The position numbers and the translations under genes are program-made. Below are positions 1 through 6,443 of a DNA stretch of 14,977 nt, in pieces. The notes beneath the pieces are model-generated. The model was not told where the DNA came from. It did no database searches and was given only the letters and a program-made list of their open reading frames with translations. Positions within the stretch are counted from its first letter, which is position 1, and each line of letters opens with the position of its first letter. Where the stretch lies: assembly GCA_017619985.1 (NCBI GenBank), contig JAFZRG010000106.1, positions 1-14,977 on the forward strand, written 5' to 3'. This DNA is from Bacillota bacterium (GTDB lineage Bacteria > Bacillota > Clostridia > Peptostreptococcales > Anaerovoracaceae).

Positions 1-249
1 ACCGGTCAGTTTTTGAAGCTGAGCGAAGGTCTTGGGCTTGCGCTTGCCCATCAGCAGCGCGGTATCGAGGCAATCAGTCTCCACGTCCTTGCCGTAACGG
101 CGTACGACGTACTGCAGACCGCAGTCGATGCCCCAGTATTCGGGCGAATCGGCCGTGATCTTCTCCAGACCCAGCAGAGCTTCCTTGCGGTCGGTAATGA
201 TCTTACCAAGCTTTGCGATCTTCTGATCGCGGGTCAGCTGTTTGCTCAT
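1..249 (-). CDS. N-terminal 83 residues of an unidentified protein, cut by window edge
   Basis: The frame is open from an ATG at 249 to the edge of the window, so only the first 83 residues are visible. I do not recognise the family. The fragment is soluble, with no signal peptide or membrane segment. It begins with a charged helical stretch (residues 1-33), then a segment with a Trp-Gly pair and a Cys (PEYWGIDCGL, 37-46), a second Cys at 60, and a lysine-rich stretch (68-82) that could open a small helical or winged-helix domain. From memory only, similar openings precede iron-sulfur or FAD oxidoreductases in some gut Bacillota; this is unverified. The start is supported by an AAAGGAA Shine-Dalgarno about 10 bases upstream and by a promoter-like sequence further up. 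Codons such as GGT, CGT, ATT and CTT are commoner here than in the neighbouring genes, which may reflect high expression. Confidence 0.75.
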   Translation of the reverse strand, partial: MSKQLTRDQKIAKLGKIITDRKEALLGLEKITADSPEYWGIDCGLQYVVRRYGKDVETDCLDTALLMGKRKPKTFAQLQKLTG

Positions 250-297
250 AGAGGGGGTTCCTTTCTCTCTCTTTATTGCAGAGTTATTAACTAATCT

Positions 298-327
298 ATT
301 TTATCATTGCTGCACCCTGTATTTCAA
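298..327 (-). promoter_or_regulatory. Candidate sigma-A promoter for the gene at the left edge
   Basis: Read on the minus strand there is a -35-like TTGAAA (322-327), an 18-base spacer and a -10-like TAAAAT (298-303). Transcription would start near 291, giving a leader of about 40 bases before the ATG at 249. The region is AT-rich compared with the genes around it. I see no convincing hairpin followed by a T run between the permease stop (347) and this promoter, so read-through from the upstream operon remains possible. Confidence 0.5.
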
Positions 328-346
328 GGACGGAATGCTGTGCGCA

Positions 347-1753
347 TCAATATCCGACGGCCAGACCGAACAGCAGCAGCGCGCAGGTCAGGACCAGGTT
401 CGCGAGCTGGAACTTCACCGACCATTTCGCCCACTTCGTGTAGCTGACATCCGCCAGTCCCAGCGAGATCAGCAGCGCCGCGTTCGTCGGATAGAACACG
501 TTCGAAAAGCCGTCGCCGAACGCGAACGCCACGACGCACAGCTGCGGCGAGATGCCGAAGATCTGCGCGAGCGGCACGATCAGCGGGATGAGCATGAAGG
601 CTTTCGCGGAGCCGGAGCCGATAAAGAAGTTCATCACGAGAACGATGAGGTAGATGAACAGGATCACGGCCCATTTCGGCAGGCTGCCGGCCACGCCGAC
701 GGCACCGTGCAGGATCGTGTCGAGGATCTTCGCCTCCTCGAGCGTATAGCGGATGGACGAAGCCATCAGGATCATCAGGACCGCAGGGAGTATGCTCGTG
801 ACCCCTTTTACGAAAGTCTTTCCGAGGTCTTTGCCTTTCAGCCCGGCCATGACAGGTGCGATGAGCCCTGCCAGCAGGAACATCAGCGCGACTGCGATCA
901 TCGTGTAGTCCTGCAGCGCGGGGATGACGGTCGACAGCAGGATGATCAGGATGCCGAGACCCAGGATGAGGATAAAAGCCTTCACCGCTTTATCCATGGC
1001 GGGGTCAGCCTGGGCGGCAGCCAGGTCCGCGCCGGCTTCTACGGGTCCCTCGATCTTCTTCGCATAGCGCCTTACGAAGAACAGGAGCAGCGCGAAGATG
1101 AACACGAAGCTCAGCGCCCGCAGCCAGATGCCGGAGAACATCGGAAGGCCAGCCAGGCTCTGCGCGACGCCTACGGTGAACGGGTTCATGACCCCGGACG
1201 CGAAGCCGCAGCCGACGGCCAGCAGACTCATGGCCATGCCGGTCACGCGGTCCCAGCCGAGGCGGATCGCCAGCGCCACCACGATGGGCACCAGAGGCAC
1301 GATCTCTTCAAAGGATCCCACGAGCGCACCCATCGCCATGAAGAACAGGATGACGACGGTCAGGAGTTTGTACCGGCTGCCGCCGTAACGCTTCGTGATG
1401 CGGTCGAGCAGGCTGCTCATGATGCCGCTGCGGTCAAGGCAGTTGAACGCGCCGCCGATGACGAGAAGAAAGATGATGACCGCGATCAGCGTGGCGCTGC
1501 CCTGCCCCGTCAGCACGAGGAAAGGCGAAAGCAGCCACTTCCAGAAAGGCAATTTCGCATCGACGTAGCGGAATCCTGCCTGCGTGTCGATGACAGTCTG
1601 GCCCGCCTCGTTCACCGTGCGCGCGAATTCGCCGGACGGGATGAGGAACGTCAGCGCGTAAGCAGCCATCATCAGAACGAAGATCACAACGAGGGCCGTA
1701 ATGAACGATCTGACGCTGATATTCAGCCCTGTGTTCTGTTCTTTGCTGTCCAT
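347..1753 (-). CDS. YfcC/DcuC-family integral membrane transporter
   Basis: This 468-residue, strongly hydrophobic protein is predicted to sit in the cytoplasmic membrane with roughly ten to twelve spans. The first span is at about residues 17-38, followed by an outward loop rich in polar residues (40-68) and a charged central loop (about 229-255) that separates two halves. Family-like features are the glycine/serine-rich GSGSAKAFMLIPLIVPL (379-395) and GDGFSNVFYPTNAALL (413-428), which resemble the conserved hairpin regions of the YfcC/C4-dicarboxylate carrier group (DcuC family, PF03606). Members of this group move dicarboxylates, amino acids or possibly peptides; the substrate cannot be read from sequence. 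The start has a GGAGGG Shine-Dalgarno 7-8 bases upstream. It lies 14 bases after an M20 peptidase gene, which suggests that it may import or export a substrate or product of that peptidase. An arginine/ornithine exchanger role is an alternative, but no arc genes are visible. Confidence 0.85.
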   Translation of the reverse strand: MDSKEQNTGLNISVRSFITALVVIFVLMMAAYALTFLIPSGEFARTVNEAGQTVIDTQAGFRYVDAKLPFWKWLLSPFLVLTGQGSATLIAVIIFLLVIGGAFNCLDRSGIMSSLLDRITKRYGGSRYKLLTVVILFFMAMGALVGSFEEIVPLVPIVVALAIRLGWDRVTGMAMSLLAVGCGFASGVMNPFTVGVAQSLAGLPMFSGIWLRALSFVFIFALLLFFVRRYAKKIEGPVEAGADLAAAQADPAMDKAVKAFILILGLGILIILLSTVIPALQDYTMIAVALMFLLAGLIAPVMAGLKGKDLGKTFVKGVTSILPAVLMILMASSIRYTLEEAKILDTILHGAVGVAGSLPKWAVILFIYLIVLVMNFFIGSGSAKAFMLIPLIVPLAQIFGISPQLCVVAFAFGDGFSNVFYPTNAALLISLGLADVSYTKWAKWSVKFQLANLVLTCALLLFGLAVGY

Positions 1754-1767
1754 GGTCTGCCCTCCGT

Positions 1768-3087
1768 TCAGAAACTGCGGATGATCGTTTGGTAGAATTG
1801 TACGGCCGGCACCAGGGAGCGGACGTCCACGTTCTCATTGCAGCCGTGGATGGACGCCATCTGCTCATCGCTGAGGTGGAACGGTGCGAAGCGGATGCAG
1901 CTGCTGCTGACCCGGCTCATGAACCGCGAATCGCTGGCGCCCGTCATGAGATAAGGCGAACAGGCCGTGCCCGGAAACACTTTGCCGACGGCCTCTTCCA
2001 CCAGCCGGAACGCCCTGCCGTTCCAGTCCGAGACGGGCGATTCGAACCCGGGATCGAGCACTTCGGTCTCGATGCCGTAGCGCTTTGCGGCTTTTGTGAC
2101 CGCCTCGATGCTCTTTTCCTGTCCCTGATGGTGCGAATAGCGCATGTTGCCGATCACCCAGGCTTCGTCGGGGATGACGTTGTTCCCCCCGGAACCGCAG
2201 GCCCGGGTAAAAGCGATCGTCGTCTTCAGGAGAGCTCCCGCCGTCGGCGAAGACTTCGCCATGATCCTTTTGATGAGAGGCGCGAATCTCTCCGGCTGGG
2301 CCATGGCTTTCGCGCTCATGCCTTCCATATGCGGCGCAAGTCTCCGCAGCATTTCGCATATGACCGGGGACAGCTGCACGTCGAAGATCTCGCTGCGGTC
2401 GATGTAGGACATGAACTTGCCCAGGCGCACGAGGGGCGTGTTCTTCGGCGGCGCCGACGCATGACCGCCCTGCGACTTTGCAATGAATTTAATGTCTGCA
2501 CAGCCTTTCTCCCCCACGCCGATCATGGCGAAGTCGCCCTTGGCGCCGCCGATAGGTTCCGTAAGGATTGCGCCGCCTTCGTCCAGCACCATCTCGAAGC
2601 GGTAGCCCTGTTCCTGCAGCCATTTTGAGATGGTATCGGCTCCCTCGCCCATGATCTCCTCGGTGCAGGCGGATTCGAACCAGATGTCCTTTTCCGGCAC
2701 GAAACCCTCCGAGACCAGTTCCTCCGCAGCCTGCAGCATGGCGAACAGCGGCCCCTTGTCGTCCAGCGTGCCGCGGCCCCAGACCCTGCCGTCCGCGATC
2801 TCGCCGGAGAATGGCGGATGCTCCCATTCACCAGCCGCTTCCACCACGTCGAAGTGGTTCATGAGCAGAAGACCCTGTTTCGCGGGTTCGGGATGCTCTT
2901 TGCCGGGCCAGCGCATCAGGATGCTGCCGTTGTGGTCCCTGAACTGACAGACCGAAAACAGCGCCGGGAACAGCTCCCGCAGCAGATCGTGGAATTCATA
3001 GAACTTGCCAAGATCGGTCTGACCGTCGGCGGAGACGGTCTCCTTCTGTATCATCCTCGAGAGTTTTTCTGCATACCGTTCGTTCAT
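1768..3087 (-). CDS. M20-family zinc metallopeptidase (dipeptidase/carboxypeptidase type)
   Basis: This 439-residue cytoplasmic enzyme is a di-zinc M20 peptidase that probably cleaves small peptides or N-acyl amino acids. The expected ligands are visible in order: H78 and D80 in the NHFD motif, the bridging D109 in GRGTLDDKG, the catalytic E143 with ligand E144 in TEEIMG, D169 in VLDEGGA, and H414 in IHGCNENV near the C-terminus. The lid/dimerisation domain is inserted at about residues 190-310 and carries the usual GGHAS (207-211). Length and layout fit the CPS1/PM20D1-like branch of M20 better than short dipeptidases. There is no signal peptide. The start ATG has an AAGGAAAG Shine-Dalgarno about 8 bases upstream. 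It sits 21 bases after the ABC transporter stop and 14 bases before the YfcC-type permease, so the three are probably co-transcribed. The exact substrate is unknown; aminoacylase or di-/tripeptidase activity are equally possible. Confidence 0.9.
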   Translation of the reverse strand: MNERYAEKLSRMIQKETVSADGQTDLGKFYEFHDLLRELFPALFSVCQFRDHNGSILMRWPGKEHPEPAKQGLLLMNHFDVVEAAGEWEHPPFSGEIADGRVWGRGTLDDKGPLFAMLQAAEELVSEGFVPEKDIWFESACTEEIMGEGADTISKWLQEQGYRFEMVLDEGGAILTEPIGGAKGDFAMIGVGEKGCADIKFIAKSQGGHASAPPKNTPLVRLGKFMSYIDRSEIFDVQLSPVICEMLRRLAPHMEGMSAKAMAQPERFAPLIKRIMAKSSPTAGALLKTTIAFTRACGSGGNNVIPDEAWVIGNMRYSHHQGQEKSIEAVTKAAKRYGIETEVLDPGFESPVSDWNGRAFRLVEEAVGKVFPGTACSPYLMTGASDSRFMSRVSSSCIRFAPFHLSDEQMASIHGCNENVDVRSLVPAVQFYQTIIRSF

Positions 3088-3108
3088 GCTCTGTCTTTCC
3101 TTTCGTTC

Positions 3109-6100
3109 CTATTCCGAGCGCAGCGCGGCGACCGGGTCGCTCTTCGCCGCCTTCTGCGAGGGGATGATGCCGCCGATCAGGGTCAGCACGATGCTGAGGA
3201 TCACCAGCAGGACCGCGGCGGAAAGCGGCAGCACGGCGTTGATGTTCTCCTCCCCGGAGACTCTGTGGATCAGCGTGTTGATGGGCGGCAGCGCCAGCAG
3301 CGTCAGGCCGACGCCGAACAGACCCGCCAGCGCGCCAGTGATGAACGTCTCCGCGTTGAAGACCTGGGCGATGTTGCGCTTGGAGGCGCCGATCGCGCGC
3401 AGCACGCCGATCTCCTTTTTGCGCTCCAGCACGCTGATGTAGGTGATGACCCCGATCATGACCGAAGACACGACCAGCGAGATCGAAACGAACGCAATCA
3501 GCACGTCGCGCACCACGTTGATGATATCCGTGACCGAACCCATCAGCATGTCGACCGTATCGGTATAGACGATCACCTTATCGTCGTTACCGGCTTTCTT
3601 CTGCGCGGCGTTATAGTCTTCGATGATGGATTTCACCCTGCCCTTCGCCTCGAAATCCGTCGGATAGATCGTGATCGTGCCGGGTCTGTCCCTGTCCGCG
3701 TAGCCGAACCGGCGCAGGTTCGCCTCGCAGGTACTGTCTTCGGTATAGTACATGGACATCATGAGATCGCTGAGCTCGTCCATGTTCACGGCGGAGCGGA
3801 ACGCGTCGGCAAAGGCATCCGAGTCGAAACGGAACGCACCGGCCAGATTGTTGCGGAGCTGGCGCATGAGCGTGTTCATCATGCCCTGCACGGTCTCCTG
3901 CAGCATCGCCTCCACCCTCGCGCGGATCTGTTCGGCCAGCTGTTCGATCACCGGCTGCATCCGCTCGGCCAGCTGCTCCCGCACCGATTCGCCCATGCTC
4001 TCGTAGATCTCGCCGATGACGTCCTGAACGTTCGACGAAGACATGAGGTCGCTGACGATACCCTGAAGATCCTGCCGTCCTTCGCCGGTCTGCAGGTATT
4101 CCCGCAGCATCGCTCCGGCGTTTCGTAAGTCGAAATCGGGCGTCTGCCGCGCATACTCCAGAAATCCGCTCCAGACGCCGGCCATCCGTTCCCGCATGCG
4201 CTCGCCGGACATGCTCAGGTCGACGCCGGACAGGATCTCCCGGATCTGGTCGTCCGTCAGTTCCGGAAGGACAACGTCTTCATCCGCATCGCCCAGGTCG
4301 AGGTCAGACAGGTCGAGGTCCAGGCCGGACAGATCCACCCCGGAGAAGTCGAAGCCGGAAAGATCCAGATTCAGGCTGCCCGGATCGAACGAAAACGCGT
4401 TCGCGAGCGCATCGCCGTCGACAGAGAACAGCCCGCTCAGGTCCATGTCGCCGCTGTCCTTTTCCGCGCCGAAACGCAGGCCGGTCAGGACGTTCGTCTC
4501 CGGATCCGCCAGCTGCGCTTTTACGAGTTCGCTTTCCGCCGCCTTTTCGATCAGATGGTCCGTCAGCGCCGCAGGATACGCCACGCCCATGGTGAGGAAA
4601 GAGGCGGTCGTCTCTTCCGACGGCTGTACGACGCCGACGACCGTCAGGTCTTCTGCATCGCCCATCTTCGACTCGACATATTTGAGATCGCTGCTGTGAT
4701 CCACCCAGACCCCGTAGCTGTCGTCATACGTGTAAAGATCCGCTGCGGGGATCACCTTGAAGGAACAGCCCAGGAAATCGTCGTAGCCGTACGTGGCATC
4801 CGGTTCGCCGGCGTCGAACTCCGTGCCGTCCGCGAACGCCTGCACCATGCTGTCCAGATCCGCGGGATCCTTCAGCCCCATGGCGTAAAGGCACATGTCC
4901 GCGATCATGCCGCTGCGGCTGAGCACCACGACGCACTCGTTGTATCCTTCGGGCCAGCGGCCGGCTTTCACGTCGTACTGCGTTTCGTACAGCGAAGCGT
5001 CGTCCGGCAGCGCAGCGAAGGTATCCGTGCTGCTGAACGTGTTCCAGAGCGAATTCGAGCTGCCCTGGGAACTGAAGCCGAGCGCGGTGAAGCTGCTGTC
5101 GGGATTGACCTGCCTGATGCCGCCTTCCAGCTGCGCGAAGATCTGGGGAACGATATGGTAGCTGTATTCGATGGCCTGCACGTTATCGCGGATATCGCTC
5201 TTTCCACTCTCGAAATACGCTTTCAGCGAACCGAGGTCGTTCGAGACCATCTGGGAGAAGAAATTCGACAGCATCGGGATCTCCCGGACCTCCCCGCTCT
5301 CCGGATCCGCCGCTTCCTCAGCGCCGGCATCCTCAGCGCCGGCCATGGCGAGGAACATCGCCGGGCTGAACGCCGTATCCGTGATGGTCAGCGGATAATT
5401 CTGCAGCGCCTCCGATTCGATGTTAGCGACGTACCGGTTGACCCCGTTGGACAGGGAGAGGATCAGCGCGATGCCGATGATCCCGATGGACCCCGCGATC
5501 GCGACGAGGACCGTCCGGGCTTTCTTCGTCCAAAGGTTGTTGAAGGACAGCATCAGGGCGGTCAGGAACGACATGGAGGACTTCCCCATGTTCCGGTGGA
5601 CCGCAGGCGCGGCGTTTTCCGCATCCGGTACGTACGGATCGCTGTCTGCCTCGATGCAGCCGTCTTTCAGTCGGACGATGCGCGTGGCATACGCCTGCGC
5701 CAGTTCCGGATTGTGCGTGACCATCACAACGAGCCGGTCTTTCGCGACCTCTTTCAGCAGATCCATGACCTGCAGGCTGGTATCGCTGTCCAGCGCGCCG
5801 GTCGGTTCGTCCGCCAGCAGGATGTCCGGGTCATTCACGAGCGCGCGGGCGATCGCGACTCGCTGCATCTGCCCGCCGGAGATCTCGCCGGGCTTCTTGT
5901 ACATATGCTCCGCGAGACCCACTTTCTCCAGCGCTTCTTTTGCCCGCGTCGTCCGTTCCGCTTTGGGGATGCCGCTGATGGTCAGCGCGAGTTCCACGTT
6001 GGAGAGCAGGCTCTGATGCGGGATCAGATTGTAGCTCTGGAACACGAATCCCACGCTGTGGTTCCGGTAGGAATCCCAGTCTCTGGGACCGTACTGCTTC

Positions 6101-6306
6101 GTGGAGACGCCGTTGATGACCAGTTCCCCTTCGTCGTAGCTGTCGAGCCCGCCGATGATGTTCAGGAGCGTCGTCTTGCCGCTGCCGGAAGGTCCTAAAA
6201 CCGCGACGAACTCGCTGTCCCGCAGAGACAGCGAAACGTCCCTGAGCGCCTGTTGCTCAAGGCTTGCAGTCTTATAGGTTTTCGAAATACCGGTCAGTTG
6301 CAGCAT
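3109..6306 (-). CDS. Fused ABC transporter ATP-binding/permease protein, MacB/FtsX type, with large external domain
   Basis: This 1065-residue protein joins an N-terminal ATPase to an FtsX-type permease. ATPase signatures are Walker A GPSGSGKT (38-45), Q-loop Q90, signature SGGQM (143-147), Walker B ILLADEP (162-168) and H-loop H198; the sequence resembles the LolD/MacB group. A membrane segment at about 265-288 is followed by roughly 640 external residues, then three spans near 933-958, 985-1010 and 1027-1050. Between the first two of these is the typical FtsX cytoplasmic loop (ERKKEIGVLRAIGASKRNI, 961-979). The external part holds an Asp/Leu/Ser/Gly repeat (647-671) and a long charged helical stretch (about 755-825). 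I chose the ATG at 6306 because the ATPase fold begins there and a -10 element lies upstream at 6349-6354; the frame stays open to an ATG at 6414, but that extension is family-atypical. MacB-type proteins act mechanically on periplasmic or envelope substrates, or export peptides and drugs. Substrate unknown; no separate ATPase or adaptor is adjacent. Confidence 0.88.
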   Translation of the reverse strand: MLQLTGISKTYKTASLEQQALRDVSLSLRDSEFVAVLGPSGSGKTTLLNIIGGLDSYDEGELVINGVSTKQYGPRDWDSYRNHSVGFVFQSYNLIPHQSLLSNVELALTISGIPKAERTTRAKEALEKVGLAEHMYKKPGEISGGQMQRVAIARALVNDPDILLADEPTGALDSDTSLQVMDLLKEVAKDRLVVMVTHNPELAQAYATRIVRLKDGCIEADSDPYVPDAENAAPAVHRNMGKSSMSFLTALMLSFNNLWTKKARTVLVAIAGSIGIIGIALILSLSNGVNRYVANIESEALQNYPLTITDTAFSPAMFLAMAGAEDAGAEEAADPESGEVREIPMLSNFFSQMVSNDLGSLKAYFESGKSDIRDNVQAIEYSYHIVPQIFAQLEGGIRQVNPDSSFTALGFSSQGSSNSLWNTFSSTDTFAALPDDASLYETQYDVKAGRWPEGYNECVVVLSRSGMIADMCLYAMGLKDPADLDSMVQAFADGTEFDAGEPDATYGYDDFLGCSFKVIPAADLYTYDDSYGVWVDHSSDLKYVESKMGDAEDLTVVGVVQPSEETTASFLTMGVAYPAALTDHLIEKAAESELVKAQLADPETNVLTGLRFGAEKDSGDMDLSGLFSVDGDALANAFSFDPGSLNLDLSGFDFSGVDLSGLDLDLSDLDLGDADEDVVLPELTDDQIREILSGVDLSMSGERMRERMAGVWSGFLEYARQTPDFDLRNAGAMLREYLQTGEGRQDLQGIVSDLMSSSNVQDVIGEIYESMGESVREQLAERMQPVIEQLAEQIRARVEAMLQETVQGMMNTLMRQLRNNLAGAFRFDSDAFADAFRSAVNMDELSDLMMSMYYTEDSTCEANLRRFGYADRDRPGTITIYPTDFEAKGRVKSIIEDYNAAQKKAGNDDKVIVYTDTVDMLMGSVTDIINVVRDVLIAFVSISLVVSSVMIGVITYISVLERKKEIGVLRAIGASKRNIAQVFNAETFITGALAGLFGVGLTLLALPPINTLIHRVSGEENINAVLPLSAAVLLVILSIVLTLIGGIIPSQKAAKSDPVAALRSE
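4294..4368 (-). repeat. Coding repeat: Asp-Leu-Ser-Gly run in the ABC transporter external domain
   Basis: Codons for residues 647-671 of the transporter encode a short pentapeptide-like pattern (DLSGFDFSGVDLSGLDLDLS and onward), with Asp, Leu/Phe and Ser/Gly recurring every five residues. At the DNA level the plus-strand 12-mer CAGGTCGAGGTC occurs at 4294-4305 and again at 4309-4320, a 15-base period. The protein pattern could form a small beta-helical rung or an acidic, perhaps cation-binding, linker; this is inference. Confidence 0.7.
5315..5343 (-). repeat. 15-base tandem repeat inside the ABC transporter gene
   Basis: The 14-base sequence TCCTCAGCGCCGGC occurs at 5315-5328 and again at 5330-5343 on the plus strand, a period of 15. 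It encodes AGAED then AGAEE (residues 322-331) in an acidic, low-complexity part of the external domain soon after the first membrane span. The repeat keeps the frame and looks like a slippage duplication in a flexible linker. Confidence 0.75.
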
Positions 6307-6343
6307 GGTTTCGGGGGGATCCTTTCGGTCCTGAGATGGGACG

Positions 6344-6362
6344 ATATCATTATAAACGATAT
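6344..6362. promoter_or_regulatory. Imperfect 19-base palindrome over the leftward promoter, candidate operator
   Basis: The arms ATATCATT (6344-6351) and AACGATAT (6355-6362) are inverted copies matching at 7 of 8 positions around a 3-base centre. The dyad covers the TATAAT of the leftward promoter, where a bound repressor would block polymerase. No regulator gene lies in the window, so the protein that might bind is unknown. Confidence 0.35.
6349..6354 (-). promoter_or_regulatory. Candidate -10 element for the leftward ABC transporter operon
   Basis: On the minus strand a perfect TATAAT is present. Transcription would start near 6342, leaving a leader of about 35 bases before the ATG at 6306. 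The -35 is unclear: the hexamer 17 bases upstream (CTCAAA) matches poorly, so the promoter may be weak or need an activator. The element lies at the centre of an imperfect palindrome at 6344-6362. Confidence 0.5.
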
Positions 6363-6380
6363 TGCGGTACTTTTGAGAGG

Positions 6381-6443
6381 TTTGATAGACGAAAGTGCTC
6401 ATAATATAGTACAATGTTAAGTGGATAAAAGGAATCTATCAAA
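6381..6443. promoter_or_regulatory. Perfect 9-base inverted repeat flanking the glgB promoter
   Basis: TTTGATAGA (6381-6389) is repeated inverted as TCTATCAAA (6435-6443), with 45 bases between. The left arm overlaps the proposed -35 of glgB and the right arm lies between its Shine-Dalgarno and first ATG. If the promoter call is right, the left arm is not transcribed, so the pair would act as two DNA half-sites rather than as an RNA stem. It may also be chance. Confidence 0.35.
6382..6410 (+). promoter_or_regulatory. Candidate sigma-A promoter of the glycogen operon
   Basis: A -35-like TTGATA (6382-6387), a 17-base spacer and a -10-like TATAGT (6405-6410) precede glgB. Transcription would begin near 6417, giving a leader of only about 27 bases that carries the AAAAGGAA Shine-Dalgarno (6427-6434) before the first ATG at 6444. 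TACAAT at 6410-6415 is an alternative -10 but lacks a well-spaced -35. This is the only good promoter seen for the six rightward genes. Confidence 0.55.

Noticed and set aside
250..346. Terminator or riboswitch in the gap between the permease and the left-edge gene
   Set aside because: Only a TGCAG/CTGCA 5-base match with a long loop is present, with no stable hairpin plus T run. The gap is better explained by a promoter and leader.
242..1795. Long plus-strand open frame of 517 codons opposite the YfcC-type permease
   Set aside because: Its product is rich in Arg, His, Asp and Gln with no recognisable domain, and it lies antisense to a clear membrane protein. Such frames are common opposite GC-rich genes.
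2818..6198. Plus-strand frames at 2818-4128 and 4555-6198 opposite the peptidase and ABC transporter
   Set aside because: Low-complexity His/Arg/Asp-rich translations with no motif, fully explained as antisense shadows of the well-supported transporter and peptidase.
6369..6396. ACTTT/AAAGT 5-base inverted repeat as a terminator or operator
   Set aside because: The stem is too short, the loop is long, and no T run follows it.
6307..6414. 36-residue N-terminal extension of the ABC transporter from an ATG at 6414
   Set aside because: The ATPase fold starts at the ATG at 6306, and the candidate -10 at 6349-6354 would place the transcript start downstream of 6414. The start at 6306 is preferred, although its Shine-Dalgarno spacing is rather long.
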